A stretch of DNA of 26,849 bases from DAOUBA01 sp034432855 (GCA_034432855.1 DAOUBA010000154.1:1-26849), one strand, 5' to 3'; counted from the stretch's first letter, positions 1-7,033 are shown. The notes: a model not told the origin generated them from the sequence alone. Translations and numbers: made by a program.

Positions 1-2
1 CC

Positions 3-110
3 GGCCTGAAAGAGCCGGTGCTGGCGGGGTTTCTTCCAGGAGAGAAACGCTTCCAGCGCCGCCGGTTCACGGCGGCGCGGTCAATCGGTATTCGATTGGG
101 TTGCGGCTAG
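3..110 (+). CDS. Possible C-terminal end of an upstream gene (unrecognised)
   Basis: Frame 3 is open from the window edge to a TAG at 108-110 and gives about 35 residues, rich in Arg and Lys near its end. I do not recognise the peptide. Frame 2 is also open here, to a TAA near 186, but its peptide looks less like a protein. A perfect 9-bp stem (56-64 with 70-78, loop 65-69) lies inside the reading frame; it has no T-tract after it, so it is not a convincing terminator. The stretch could also be non-coding. Confidence 0.2.
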   Translation, partial: GLKEPVLAGFLPGEKRFQRRRFTAARSIGIRLGCG

Positions 111-139
111 AGGCCGCGCTATGGAAAGCGTGGCTACGA

Positions 140-169
140 TTGACATACCCCCATAACTTGATATATACT
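140..169 (+). promoter_or_regulatory. Sigma70-type promoter of the ABC ATPase gene
   Basis: A perfect -35 box TTGACA lies at 140-145 and a -10 box TATACT (5 of 6 consensus bases) at 164-169, with an 18-bp spacer. Transcription should start near 176, leaving a leader of about 30 nt with a GAGGG ribosome-binding site just before the ATG at 209. No operator or riboswitch is visible in the leader. Before the IS insertion this promoter probably also served rsmG. Confidence 0.7.
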
Positions 170-208
170 TTTGGGTGCAGCCATTAAGGCGTGATTGTGA
201 GGGATACT

Positions 209-1429
209 ATGGCGACGATCCGACTGGAAGACGTGACCAAGACCTATCCCCAGCCTGGGATTCTGGATGGCCTGGTATCCAGCAGGGGTGTGACCGGCCA
301 TCAGGTTGATCGTGCGTTTGCGGAGCGTGTGGCGGCGCATGCCCTTCAGGAGCACGATCAGGCTACTCACCGAGGGTCCGTGATGGCGCTTGATCATGTG
401 AATCTGACCGTCCCCGACGGACAGACTTTCGCTATCGTGGGGCCTTCAGGATGTGGCAAGAGTACGCTGCTGCGTGTGGTCGCCGGGCTGGTGCCGGATT
501 ATACCGGCCGCGTCTTGTACGACAATCAGGATATGAGGGATGTGCCCCCTGGTGACCGTTATATCGGCATGGTGTTCCAGAACTATGCGCTGTATCCTCA
601 TTTTGAGGGCAGGGGCAATCTGGCATTCTTCTTTCGCGTGCACAAAGCGCCTGACGAGGAGACGGAGGAGCGTATCCGCGTTACGTCGGAGATTATGGGC
701 ATCGGCTTTAGCGAACTGCTCAAACGCAAGCCGGGTACGCTTTCGGGCGGGCAGCAGCAGCGGGTGGCCATCGCCCGTGCGTTGGTGCGCAAGCCGCGCT
801 TGTTCTTGTTTGACGAGCCGCTCTCTAATCTGGACGCCAAGTTGCGCGCCCAGACCCGCGTCGAGATCAAGCGGCTGCTCCGGCGCTTCCAGATCACGGC
901 GATCTATGTCACACACGATCAGGTGGAGGCGATCACGCTCAGCGATCAAATGGCCGTGATGCGCGCCGGCAGGATCGAGCAGGTAGGCACGTACCAGGAG
1001 TTGCGCGAGAGCCCGGCTAACGTTTTCGTCGCCGGATTTCTGGGCACCCATCCGATGAACGTGCTCACGGGCGGCGTGGTTGACGGCGGCGTGCTCCGCC
1101 TGGGCGAGATCGTTGTGCCTCTGCCTGAGAAGGTCAAGGCCCAGGTCCACGCCGGGCAGAAGGTGACTCTCGGGGTCCGTCCAGAGGCGGCCTGCGTGAT
1201 CTCCGGGCAACCTGTGCAACAGGGGATTCGCCTACGCGGCGCAGTAGAAGTTATCGAACCGGATTTTGCACACCGCACCCAGTTGGTCTATGTGCGCACG
1301 GGGCCGTTTTCATACGCAGCAACGGGTGTGCTGGATATGTCGCTGAGCGTTGGGGACACGGTGGAAGTCATCTGGCCTGCTGAGCAACTCTACTTTTTCG
1401 ACAGCGAGAGTGAGCGGCGTATCGGGTAA
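209..1429 (+). CDS. ABC transporter ATP-binding protein, carbohydrate type (MsmK/UgpC/MalK-like)
   Basis: This is a cytoplasmic ATPase subunit (406 aa) that would power a sugar or glycerol-phosphate ABC importer. Visible motifs are Walker A GPSGCGKST (about 78-86), the Q-loop in VFQNYALYP (near 124), signature LSGGQQQR (about 178-185), Walker B LFLFDEP (about 198-204) and the H-loop in YVTHDQ (near 236). A C-terminal TOBE-like regulatory region follows from about 285, as in CUT1-type ATPases. I chose the ATG at 209 over the in-frame GTG at 191 because GAGGG sits 5-6 nt before it. Unusually, about 40 extra residues (about 12-55) separate the first strand (IRLEDVTKTYP) from the second strand before Walker A. 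No permease or binding protein is nearby, so the ATPase may serve transporters encoded elsewhere. The TAA stop abuts the target-site duplication of the downstream IS; the gene is intact. Confidence 0.92.
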   Translation: MATIRLEDVTKTYPQPGILDGLVSSRGVTGHQVDRAFAERVAAHALQEHDQATHRGSVMALDHVNLTVPDGQTFAIVGPSGCGKSTLLRVVAGLVPDYTGRVLYDNQDMRDVPPGDRYIGMVFQNYALYPHFEGRGNLAFFFRVHKAPDEETEERIRVTSEIMGIGFSELLKRKPGTLSGGQQQRVAIARALVRKPRLFLFDEPLSNLDAKLRAQTRVEIKRLLRRFQITAIYVTHDQVEAITLSDQMAVMRAGRIEQVGTYQELRESPANVFVAGFLGTHPMNVLTGGVVDGGVLRLGEIVVPLPEKVKAQVHAGQKVTLGVRPEAACVISGQPVQQGIRLRGAVEVIEPDFAHRTQLVYVRTGPFSYAATGVLDMSLSVGDTVEVIWPAEQLYFFDSESERRIG

Positions 1430-1436
1430 AAGCGAA
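1429..1436. repeat. Left target-site duplication of the IS (AAAGCGAA)
   Basis: The 8 bp AAAGCGAA directly left of the left inverted repeat are identical to 3070-3077 directly right of the right inverted repeat. Eight base pairs is the duplication length usual for IS1595-family elements. The first base is the last base of the ATPase stop codon, so that gene was not damaged. Confidence 0.9.
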
Positions 1437-1461
1437 CGCTCAAGACCAGATTCGTGGGAAG
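1437..1461. repeat. Left terminal inverted repeat of the IS
   Basis: It starts CGCTCAAGACCA and ends TTCGTGGGAAG. It pairs with 3045-3069, differing at three positions (9, 13 and 14 from the outer end). Confidence 0.88.
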
Positions 1462-1647
1462 AGAGTCCAAGCTATGACCGGACAGGATGCACGATACAAG
1501 GCGGGGCTCATGAGCCGTTTTAGCGCCTCGTTGGACGTCGACTCGACCCTCTTGATCCTTCTTCCAGGCCGTCTGACCTCTGGCGGGGGTCTGTTTTCAA
1601 GTGCCTGGCAAGGGCTGAGGTTCAGCCCCCGTGCTGCTATGGGCCGG

Positions 1648-2976
1648 TTATGCCTCCTCCAACCCAGGAATCACACACAACTCCTTCACTCTTCCTTCCC
1701 GCACCACCTGTCGCAGCCAGCGGCCGTCGGCGCGCACACTCAGGCGCAACCAGTCCAGCCATTGCTCTCCCTCGCTCTCGTGACGCCGGTTGTACTTGAA
1801 CTCAAAACGTGCCACGTACAGCGGCAGGTACACCTTGGAAACCCCGTGGTGCACCGCCAAATGCGCACGCAGCAGATTCCACAGTGCCTCCAGCGTGTTG
1901 ACGTGTACCTCGCCCCGCGCATACTCCCTCCGCCCGTGCTCCACACTCTCGTGCCGGTAGCCCAGACGCCCCAGGAAGCGGTAGATTTCATACTCATCGG
2001 TGTATACCCGCGCTCCTCGCGCTACCAACCACTCGATGAGCGGCTGGACGGTTTCGCGCTGCACGTTGGGCAGAGGGATCAGATACACGGCCCCCTGCCA
2101 GTCCACCAGCCCCAACACCGGCACCTTGTCGGTGTGTGCTGTCCCACGCCCGCGCATCCGCAGGCCGCGCCGCCGTCCCCGCCGGTGGAGGGGCAATCCA
2201 CCAGCCCGCCCTTTGTGACCAGCAATCACGTATGCTTCGTCGATCTCCACCGGCCCGACCAGCAAGAGGCGGAAACGGAGCGTGAAATAGGCCAACTGGA
2301 ACAGCCGTACCAGCCGTTCCGCCGTCTTGCGATTGACCTCCAACTCCCGGTGCAGGCGGGTGATGCTCTCGCCGGTCACCCACAGCCAGCCTGCCCACAG
2401 CCAGACGCGCACGTCCAGATGGCTGTGCTCCAGCACCGTACCGTGCAGGTCGCTGAAGGTCACCTCCCGCCCGTGTTGCTGGCTGCAGGTCGGACAGGTG
2501 TAGCGCCGCCACACCTGCCGGTAGTGCGGGTCCTTGACGCGCACGTGGGACGTGCCGCACAGCGGACAGTGGACCCCGTCCCACCAGCGCAGGCGACGGA
2601 AGAGCGCCGCACAGGTGCTCTGCGGCAGCAGATAGACCAGGCCGCGCACACTCTGTTTCAAAGCAGCGAAAGCGGCCTGTTCCGCCCACGGCAGCGGTTC
2701 GGGTTGCGGCAGCAGGCGGGCAATCCAGACCCGCCAACTGGCGCTGACGTGCAGAGTGGCCCGTTCTGCCCGCCGCTGGCGCTTCCAACGCCGATACCAG
2801 CGTTGCCCGGTGCGCCACAGCGCCCGTGCTGTGAACACGCCCTCGCGCACGTGAAGCGCGATCAACAATCCCACCGAGAGCCGTTCATCCTCCCAACGGG
2901 CAGGATGGACCAGCAGGTGGAGCAACACCGCGAGCAGAGCCGCCAGGTAGACCAAGCGGTATCCTATGCGAACCAT
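1648..2976 (-). CDS. IS1595-family transposase with long hydrophobic N-terminal extension
   Basis: This 442-aa DDE-type transposase should move the surrounding element. A zinc ribbon is formed by CPLC (137-140) and CPTC (161-164). It is followed by a helix-turn-helix-like stretch (about 203-223) and the catalytic domain: D246 in EIDEAY, D327 in VYTDEY, and the N360/E363 region in HVNTLEALWNLL. The closing FEFKYNRR is typical of the family. The ATG at 2976 is supported by GGAGGG six nt upstream and by a promoter at 3012-3040. Family members are usually near 300 aa and begin close to the zinc ribbon. Here some 130 residues precede it, including a likely membrane helix at about 6-24 (YRLVYLAALLAVLLHLLVH) and a basic stretch at about 51-72. 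Membrane association of a transposase would be unusual. The family call is firm; the role of the extension is unknown. Confidence 0.9.
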   Translation of the reverse strand: MVRIGYRLVYLAALLAVLLHLLVHPARWEDERLSVGLLIALHVREGVFTARALWRTGQRWYRRWKRQRRAERATLHVSASWRVWIARLLPQPEPLPWAEQAAFAALKQSVRGLVYLLPQSTCAALFRRLRWWDGVHCPLCGTSHVRVKDPHYRQVWRRYTCPTCSQQHGREVTFSDLHGTVLEHSHLDVRVWLWAGWLWVTGESITRLHRELEVNRKTAERLVRLFQLAYFTLRFRLLLVGPVEIDEAYVIAGHKGRAGGLPLHRRGRRRGLRMRGRGTAHTDKVPVLGLVDWQGAVYLIPLPNVQRETVQPLIEWLVARGARVYTDEYEIYRFLGRLGYRHESVEHGRREYARGEVHVNTLEALWNLLRAHLAVHHGVSKVYLPLYVARFEFKYNRRHESEGEQWLDWLRLSVRADGRWLRQVVREGRVKELCVIPGLEEA

Positions 2977-3011
2977 GCCTTTCCCTCCAGACCGGTTTTC
3001 GTGCTGTCTGG

Positions 3012-3040
3012 ATTAAAGCATGGCTTCGCTCAATTGTTAA
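3012..3040 (-). promoter_or_regulatory. Promoter of the IS transposase
   Basis: Read on the minus strand, TTAACA (3035-3040; 5 of 6 match to -35) and TTTAAT (3012-3017; 5 of 6 match to -10) are separated by exactly 17 bp. The predicted transcript starts about 30 nt before the transposase ATG and includes its GGAGGG ribosome-binding site. It lies just inside the right terminal repeat, where such promoters are usual. Confidence 0.55.
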
Positions 3041-3044
3041 GTTG

Positions 3045-3069
3045 CTTCCCACGAAAATGGCCTTGAGCG
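3045..3069. repeat. Right terminal inverted repeat of the IS
   Basis: It is the inverted partner of 1437-1461, with 22 of 25 positions matching. It contains the misleading ATG at 3057 and TTG at 3042, which are in frame with rsmG but belong to the IS. Confidence 0.88.
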
Positions 3070-3077
3070 AAAGCGAA
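3070..3077. repeat. Right target-site duplication of the IS (AAAGCGAA)
   Basis: Identical to 1429-1436. Removing the IS and one copy joins the ATPase stop codon to the rsmG start with a gap of about 20 bp. Confidence 0.9.
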
Positions 3078-3089
3078 AATACGCGCGAT

Positions 3090-3809
3090 ATGGAACTGCT
3101 GGTTGCGGGTGCCCGTGAACTGGGCATCGCGCTTTCCCGCCACCATATGATTGCCTTCGAGGCCTGTTACCAGGAACTGGTGGAGTGGAATCGGCGCTTC
3201 AACCTGACAGCCATCACCGACTGGGAAGGGGTGCTGGTGCGTCACTTTCTCGATTCCCTCTCGTGTCTGCGGGCGTTGCCGCAGGTGGACCTGGGCCGCC
3301 GGGCACGGGTGGTTGACGTCGGAACAGGGGCAGGCTTTCCGGGCCTGCCACTCAAGATCGTTTGCCCAGGGATGCGCTTAACATTGCTGGAGGCAACGGG
3401 CAAGAAGGTAGCGTTTCTAAAGCACATTGTGAGTGTGCTGGGGTTGAGAGAGGTCGAGGTGATCCACGGGCGGGCCGAGCAATTGGGGCGGGATCCCGCT
3501 CACCGCGAGCAGTACGATTGGGCGCTGGCGCGCGCCGTGGCCGACATGCCGACGCTGGCCGAGTACCTGCTGCCGCTGGTGCGGGTCGGGGGAGCCGCAT
3601 TGGCGCAGAAAGGGGAGGGGGCTGCCGCCGAGGTGCACGGAGCCGAGCGGGCCATCGCTACACTCGGCGGACGGGTGCGGCAATTGCTGCCGGTAGAACT
3701 GCGTGGCCTGGCCGAGACGCGCTATCTGGTCGTGGTGGACAAGGTGGCCGCCACACCGGACAAATACCCACGCCGGCCGGGTATTCCAAAAAAGTCGCCC
3801 TTAAAATAG
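3090..3809 (+). CDS. rsmG: 16S rRNA (guanine527-N7)-methyltransferase RsmG (GidB)
   Basis: RsmG methylates N7 of G527 in 16S rRNA using S-adenosylmethionine, in the cytoplasm. The 239-aa product has the expected N-terminal helical part with WNRRFNLTAI (33-42), the RHFLDSL motif (51-57), the SAM-binding glycine loop VVDVGTGAGFPG (74-85), and the conserved ending YPRRPGIPKKSPL. Family members are about 200-245 aa. I chose the ATG at 3090. In-frame starts at 3042 (TTG) and 3057 (ATG) lie inside the right end of the IS, so they cannot be ancestral, and the alignment to other RsmG proteins fits MELLVAGARELG as the N-terminus. No strong ribosome-binding site precedes it, which fits former coupling to the upstream ATPase gene. 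The IS may have cut it off from the promoter at 140-169. Loss of RsmG is known to give low-level streptomycin resistance. Confidence 0.95.
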   Translation: MELLVAGARELGIALSRHHMIAFEACYQELVEWNRRFNLTAITDWEGVLVRHFLDSLSCLRALPQVDLGRRARVVDVGTGAGFPGLPLKIVCPGMRLTLLEATGKKVAFLKHIVSVLGLREVEVIHGRAEQLGRDPAHREQYDWALARAVADMPTLAEYLLPLVRVGGAALAQKGEGAAAEVHGAERAIATLGGRVRQLLPVELRGLAETRYLVVVDKVAATPDKYPRRPGIPKKSPLK

Positions 3810-3823
3810 ACCGTTGGGGTCTA
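3807..3823 (-). terminator. Small hairpin formed by the two convergent stop codons
   Basis: TAGACC (3807-3812), a loop GTTGG and GGTCTA (3818-3823) make a perfect 6-bp stem. Its outer bases are the TAG of rsmG and the complement of the TAG of the minus-strand gene. Read on the minus strand the stem is followed by TATTTTAA, so it may work as a weak intrinsic terminator for the minus-strand gene. The stem is short, so confidence is limited. Confidence 0.35.
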
Positions 3824-5437
3824 CCGGCGTTCAAAGATCAGCATCCCATCTGATCCATAGATATCCGTCTCGAGCTTTTCCAGCAGTCGGTAGCGGGCCT
3901 GGAAGCGCGGATCGGGCAGCAGCCCCAGCCGCCCATAGACTTCGAGGATGACGATATAATCGGGGTCGAGCGCCAGTACCAGGTCGGCAGGGATGGCGTA
4001 GTTGATGATGTAGATGTCGGGATCGGCGGGGTAGTAGCGCGCGGTCTCCGGCGTCACCAGCCCGACCGTGTCGAGGATGTGCAGATCGGTGCGGTAGCCC
4101 AGTACGCCGATGTCGCCGGCGCAGAGGGTGTCACCGGGGGCGGCGTGGGAGCGTACGGTTTCGGCGGCCCGGTCGTAGAGCAGTTCGAGTTTGAACCAGG
4201 CCATTTCCGGCGCGGGGCAGTCAGGGCCGTGGTCGGGGTGGAGAGTCCAGGCGTTGAGGGTGAGGGCGAGGGCGGCAGTGGTGAGGAGGGCGAGTTGGTA
4301 GATTGGTAGATTGGTAATTGGTAAATTGGTAATTGGTAAATTGGGAATTGGTAGATTGGTAATTGGGTGGTTGGTGTCCAAATGTACCAATTTACCAACT
4401 ACCAATGTGGTGATGTCGCGGATGATGGTCCATGCGCCAGTGAAGATGAGGAGGAGGTAGAAGGGGAGAGGAGGGGACATGTACCAGCGAAAGATGAGGG
4501 GGTTGGCGAGGGCAAAGACGGCAAAGTAGGCGAAGGGGTAGGCGGAGAGCGACCAGGTTCTGTGGTTGCGGCGGAAAGCGTCACGGCTGCCGAGGGCGCA
4601 CAGGGCCAGGTAGAGGACGAGCAGGACAAAGACGCCATAAGGCGATATGACCTCGCGTTCGAAGAAAGGCGTGGCGTAGGTTTGTAGAAGGCGCACGAAG
4701 GCGGAGCCCGGCGGCAGGCGGTAGGCAGCGGACTTGGCGGCGATGGATGTGGTCAGCGGGTTGCCGAAGTAGAGGGTGCCAAAGATCAGCCAGGGGATCA
4801 GAAGTGCCAGTGTAGTCAGCCCTTCGCGCCAGGGGATTTTCCGCCTTGCGACGGTGAGGTCTAGCCACAGCAGGCCCAGCAGGATGGCGGTATCGGGCCG
4901 GACCAGAAGCGCCAGGGTGGATAGGATGATCAGAGCGCGGGGTTTCACGATTGTGTGGGCATAGGCGGCGGCCAGGAGCAGCGCGATGGCCAGGTCGGTC
5001 TCCATCCCGCCGACGGCGAAGGTGACGCTGTAGGGAGTCACTGCCCAGAGCAACGCAACAGCCACGGCGGGCGCGCGATGGCCGGCAAAGCGTTTGCCCA
5101 AGACATAGAGCAGCCCGACGGAGAAGGCACCGGCCAGGGCGTTGATCCCCAGAGCCAGCGTAGGAAAGTCGCGGAAGCCACTCACCAACGCCAGTCCGGC
5201 CAGCAGCAGGGTGTACAGCGGCGTGGTGGTGCCCAGCACGCGCTCGCCAAGGTTGTAGACGAAGCCGCGACCTTCGACGATGTTGCGGGCATAGCGGAAG
5301 GTGATGTAGGCGTCATCTACGGTGCGCTCACCCGGCACCAGGCGGGCAGTCAGCGCGATGAGCATCAGCACAATGAGCAGAAACCGATCAAGGTGCTTGG
5401 GCCCTGAACTGCGGGATTCGGATTCGTTCGTCTGCAT
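3821..5437 (-). CDS. GT-C membrane glycosyltransferase, AftB/GT39-like
   Basis: This 538-aa polytopic protein should transfer a sugar from a polyprenyl-phosphate donor on the outer face of the membrane. The first helix (about 18-34) is followed by the GT-C acidic motif DDAYITFRYARN (41-52), then GFVYNLGERVLGTTTPLYTLLLA. Later marks are GGMETDLA and LLVRPDTAILLG, and a soluble C-terminal part carries APGDTLCAGDIGVLGYR. The same motif order (DDA[YF], GMET, LxRP) recurs in the gene at 25793, so they belong to one family. I chose the ATG at 5437, just downstream of a promoter. The open frame runs further back to about 6112, but that part has no membrane character and lies under the opposite-strand gene. 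Residues about 343-382 are a five-residue tandem repeat (NLPIT) made by an inserted repeat tract. Substrate and acceptor are unknown. Confidence 0.85.
   Translation of the reverse strand: MQTNESESRSSGPKHLDRFLLIVLMLIALTARLVPGERTVDDAYITFRYARNIVEGRGFVYNLGERVLGTTTPLYTLLLAGLALVSGFRDFPTLALGINALAGAFSVGLLYVLGKRFAGHRAPAVAVALLWAVTPYSVTFAVGGMETDLAIALLLAAAYAHTIVKPRALIILSTLALLVRPDTAILLGLLWLDLTVARRKIPWREGLTTLALLIPWLIFGTLYFGNPLTTSIAAKSAAYRLPPGSAFVRLLQTYATPFFEREVISPYGVFVLLVLYLALCALGSRDAFRRNHRTWSLSAYPFAYFAVFALANPLIFRWYMSPPLPFYLLLIFTGAWTIIRDITTLVVGKLVHLDTNHPITNLPIPNLPITNLPITNLPIYQLALLTTAALALTLNAWTLHPDHGPDCPAPEMAWFKLELLYDRAAETVRSHAAPGDTLCAGDIGVLGYRTDLHILDTVGLVTPETARYYPADPDIYIINYAIPADLVLALDPDYIVILEVYGRLGLLPDPRFQARYRLLEKLETDIYGSDGMLIFERR
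4294..4406. repeat. In-frame tandem repeat with inverted partner (ATTGGTAA units)
   Basis: On the plus strand, alternating 7- and 8-bp units (ATTGGTA/AATTGGTA, joint period 15 bp) run from 4294 to about 4374. The tract closes with the inverse motif ACCAATTTACCAACTACCAAT at 4386-4406, which pairs with the left units over about 20 bp. It lies inside the minus-strand glycosyltransferase gene and encodes repeats of NLPIT between two membrane helices. The structure, an iterated left arm and a short inverted right arm, resembles the element at 12105-12179. Confidence 0.85.
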
Positions 5438-5446
5438 CGCTCGTGG

Positions 5447-5475
5447 ATTATAACCTCGATTGACAGGATGACCAA
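5447..5475 (-). promoter_or_regulatory. Promoter of the minus-strand glycosyltransferase gene
   Basis: Read on the minus strand, TTGGTC (5470-5475; 3 of 6) and a perfect TATAAT (5447-5452) are 17 bp apart. The transcript would begin within a few bases of the ATG at 5437, so the message may be leaderless or nearly so. The -35 box overlaps the start of the divergent plus-strand gene at 5468, so the two genes share a control region of about 30 bp. Confidence 0.5.
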
Positions 5476-7033
5476 ATCGGCACAAGGGGACGGCAGGCAG
5501 CGGCTTGCTCGCTGTGTGATGGACAGGCACCGGTTGACGGTGGCGATACCGTTTGTTGTCGTTGCAGCGGTTCATTTGTTCACCCTGATGCGCTTCCCGC
5601 CCGTCTTTGTAGATGAAGGCTGGCAGGCCAGTCGAGCCTGGGCCCTCCTTCACACGGGGCGGGCCTTTGGTAGTCTGGATCCCGGTGTTCTCAAGCAATT
5701 CGAGTGTTATTGGGCTTTTTATCCGTGGCTTCCCAGCGCGCTTCAGGCGTTGAGCCTGCGGACGGCCGATTCTCCCTCTCTCTTTCCGATGCGATTGCTG
5801 TCCTTGTTTTTTGGCCTCTTGTTGCTTGGTGCCATCTATGCCATTGGCCGGCATTTGTATGGGCGGAACACTGCTCTCCTGGCGGTACTTCTCGTAGCGG
5901 TATCCTGGCCTTTTTCCAACTCTGCTCATATCGCCCGCGTTGATGTGATGGCAGCGGCATTCGGTTTCACTGCCGTCGCGTTGTATCTGCACAGTCGCCC
6001 GCCACGCTGGTGGATGAACTTGCTTTCTGGGTTGTGTGTGGGCCTGGCGTTCGAAATCCACCCTCACGCTGCGCTTTACGGGGTCACTATTGTGGCGCTG
6101 TATTTCCTTCATAGGCGCTGGACAGCGTTACGCGAAGCCACGTTCTGGGGGTTTGTCGCTGGTGCAGGAGCGGGACTGGTCTGCTATGCGGTGTTCCACA
6201 TTCTGCCTTCCCCGCAGACCTATTGGAAGACCGGTGGGCTGATCTTTGGTCCAGGGTACACGCCCCCGATATTGCAGCCGAATGTGATCGCTTCATCCAT
6301 TGTGGATATGGGCCGACTGCTTTTTTCCCTCTACCCGCTTCTGATGCCGCTTATCGTCTGGGCGACCCTCGTGTTGGTGAAGGAGCGCTCCAGAGAAGCG
6401 ATGACGTTGATCGTCTTGAGCGGGGTGCTCCTCGGGGCTGCCGTGTTGTTGATGCGTAGCAAGATGCTCTATTCTGCGATCCTGTTCACGCCCACCATAG
6501 ACTTGATGGTGGCGGCTTTGATCGCTGCGGTCGGCCGGCAGCCCTGGCGGGGGTTGCCCCTGGACTATATTCGCCGTACCCTGGTTTGGGGAATCGCCTT
6601 GGGATCGGTTGCCGTCAATCTGTTCTTGCTCCTCCGGTATGATTTCTGGGAAGCCTATCGAGATGTAGAGCGGCGCGTTATGGGGATTGTGCAGCAAGGC
6701 GACTCGGTCATGGCTCCGCAGACTTATTGGTTCGGCCTGTACGATCACGAGTATTATTCCTGGCAGGAGTTGGTCTGGTATCGTCGCTATGACCCAAGTA
6801 TGAGTCCGAATGATGTGCTACAACGTCTCCGCCCCGACGTGCTCATCCTGGATGGCAGTTGGGATTACTTTATCTCCGACGAGCCCGGTGACGACATGCG
6901 CTATGCCAGTCTATGGATTCCCAGGAGCGAGATGGAAACGTTTCTAGATACGCATGCTTCTCTGATTGCCGAGTTCGACAGCGGTTATTGGGGCCTCGTC
7001 CGTGCGTATCGCATCACTTGGGAGGAGAAATAA
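5468..7033 (+). CDS. GT39/ArnT-like polytopic membrane glycosyltransferase
   Basis: This predicted GT-C protein of 521 aa has about ten membrane segments. The first helix (about 22-40) leads to the acidic VDEGW motif (about 48-52) in the first outer loop, where GT39 enzymes keep a catalytic acidic residue. HIARVDVMAAAF marks the region where relatives have R-x-D. The last 130 or so residues are mostly soluble (QQGDSVMAPQTYWFGLYDHEYY, split here by function only) and resemble the outer domain of such enzymes. The start at 5468 is uncertain: no clear ribosome-binding site is seen, and an ATG at 5519 (MDRHRLTV) would remove a poorly hydrophobic leader. The gene stops 9 bp before the GT2 gene, so it probably heads an operon with the sugar cassette. 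Donor and acceptor are unknown. Confidence 0.75.
   Translation: MTKSAQGDGRQRLARCVMDRHRLTVAIPFVVVAAVHLFTLMRFPPVFVDEGWQASRAWALLHTGRAFGSLDPGVLKQFECYWAFYPWLPSALQALSLRTADSPSLFPMRLLSLFFGLLLLGAIYAIGRHLYGRNTALLAVLLVAVSWPFSNSAHIARVDVMAAAFGFTAVALYLHSRPPRWWMNLLSGLCVGLAFEIHPHAALYGVTIVALYFLHRRWTALREATFWGFVAGAGAGLVCYAVFHILPSPQTYWKTGGLIFGPGYTPPILQPNVIASSIVDMGRLLFSLYPLLMPLIVWATLVLVKERSREAMTLIVLSGVLLGAAVLLMRSKMLYSAILFTPTIDLMVAALIAAVGRQPWRGLPLDYIRRTLVWGIALGSVAVNLFLLLRYDFWEAYRDVERRVMGIVQQGDSVMAPQTYWFGLYDHEYYSWQELVWYRRYDPSMSPNDVLQRLRPDVLILDGSWDYFISDEPGDDMRYASLWIPRSEMETFLDTHASLIAEFDSGYWGLVRAYRITWEEK

Larger units (their letters stand above)
1437..3069 (-). mobile_element. Complete IS1595-family insertion sequence, 1633 bp
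   Basis: The element is bounded by 25-bp inverted repeats that match at 22 of 25 positions (1437-1461 against the reverse complement of 3045-3069). It is flanked on both sides by the perfect 8-bp direct repeat AAAGCGAA. Its only gene is a minus-strand transposase with a zinc ribbon and the DDE-type residues of the IS1595/ISXO2 group. A promoter for this gene lies just inside the right end. Intact ends, an identical duplication and an open transposase frame suggest a recent insertion that may still be active. The element is longer than a simple one-gene element of this family because the transposase has a long N-terminal extension and about 185 bp lie between its stop codon and the left repeat. 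Confidence 0.9.

Noticed and set aside
56..78. Strong GC hairpin near the left edge considered as a terminator
   Set aside because: It has no T-tract and may lie within a coding frame; the evidence does not decide, so it is only mentioned in the left-edge entry.
446..1219. Antisense open frames over the ABC ATPase
   Set aside because: They are shadows of a GC-rich coding strand with biased composition and no recognisable domain.
1474..3066. Long plus-strand open frame of 530 codons
   Set aside because: It is antisense to the transposase, has a Gln/Pro/His-rich shadow composition and spans the IS interior; the minus-strand frame has clear domains, a ribosome-binding site and a promoter.
3042..3089. 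Upstream starts of rsmG (TTG 3042, ATG 3057)
   Set aside because: They lie in the IS terminal repeat and cannot be the ancestral start; the RsmG family aligns from 3090.
3034..3092. Outward promoter from the IS right end toward rsmG
   Set aside because: TTGTTA (3034-3039) and TTGAGC (3063-3068) are possible -35 boxes, but no acceptable -10 box lies 16-18 bp after either.
4294..4406. Repeat tract considered as a CRISPR array
   Set aside because: Units are 7-8 bp without spacers and lie in frame inside a gene; no cas genes are present.
5438..6112. N-terminal extension of the minus-strand glycosyltransferase frame
   Set aside because: The extra 225 residues are charged, show no family similarity and lie under the plus-strand gene at 5468; promoter and motif spacing support the ATG at 5437.
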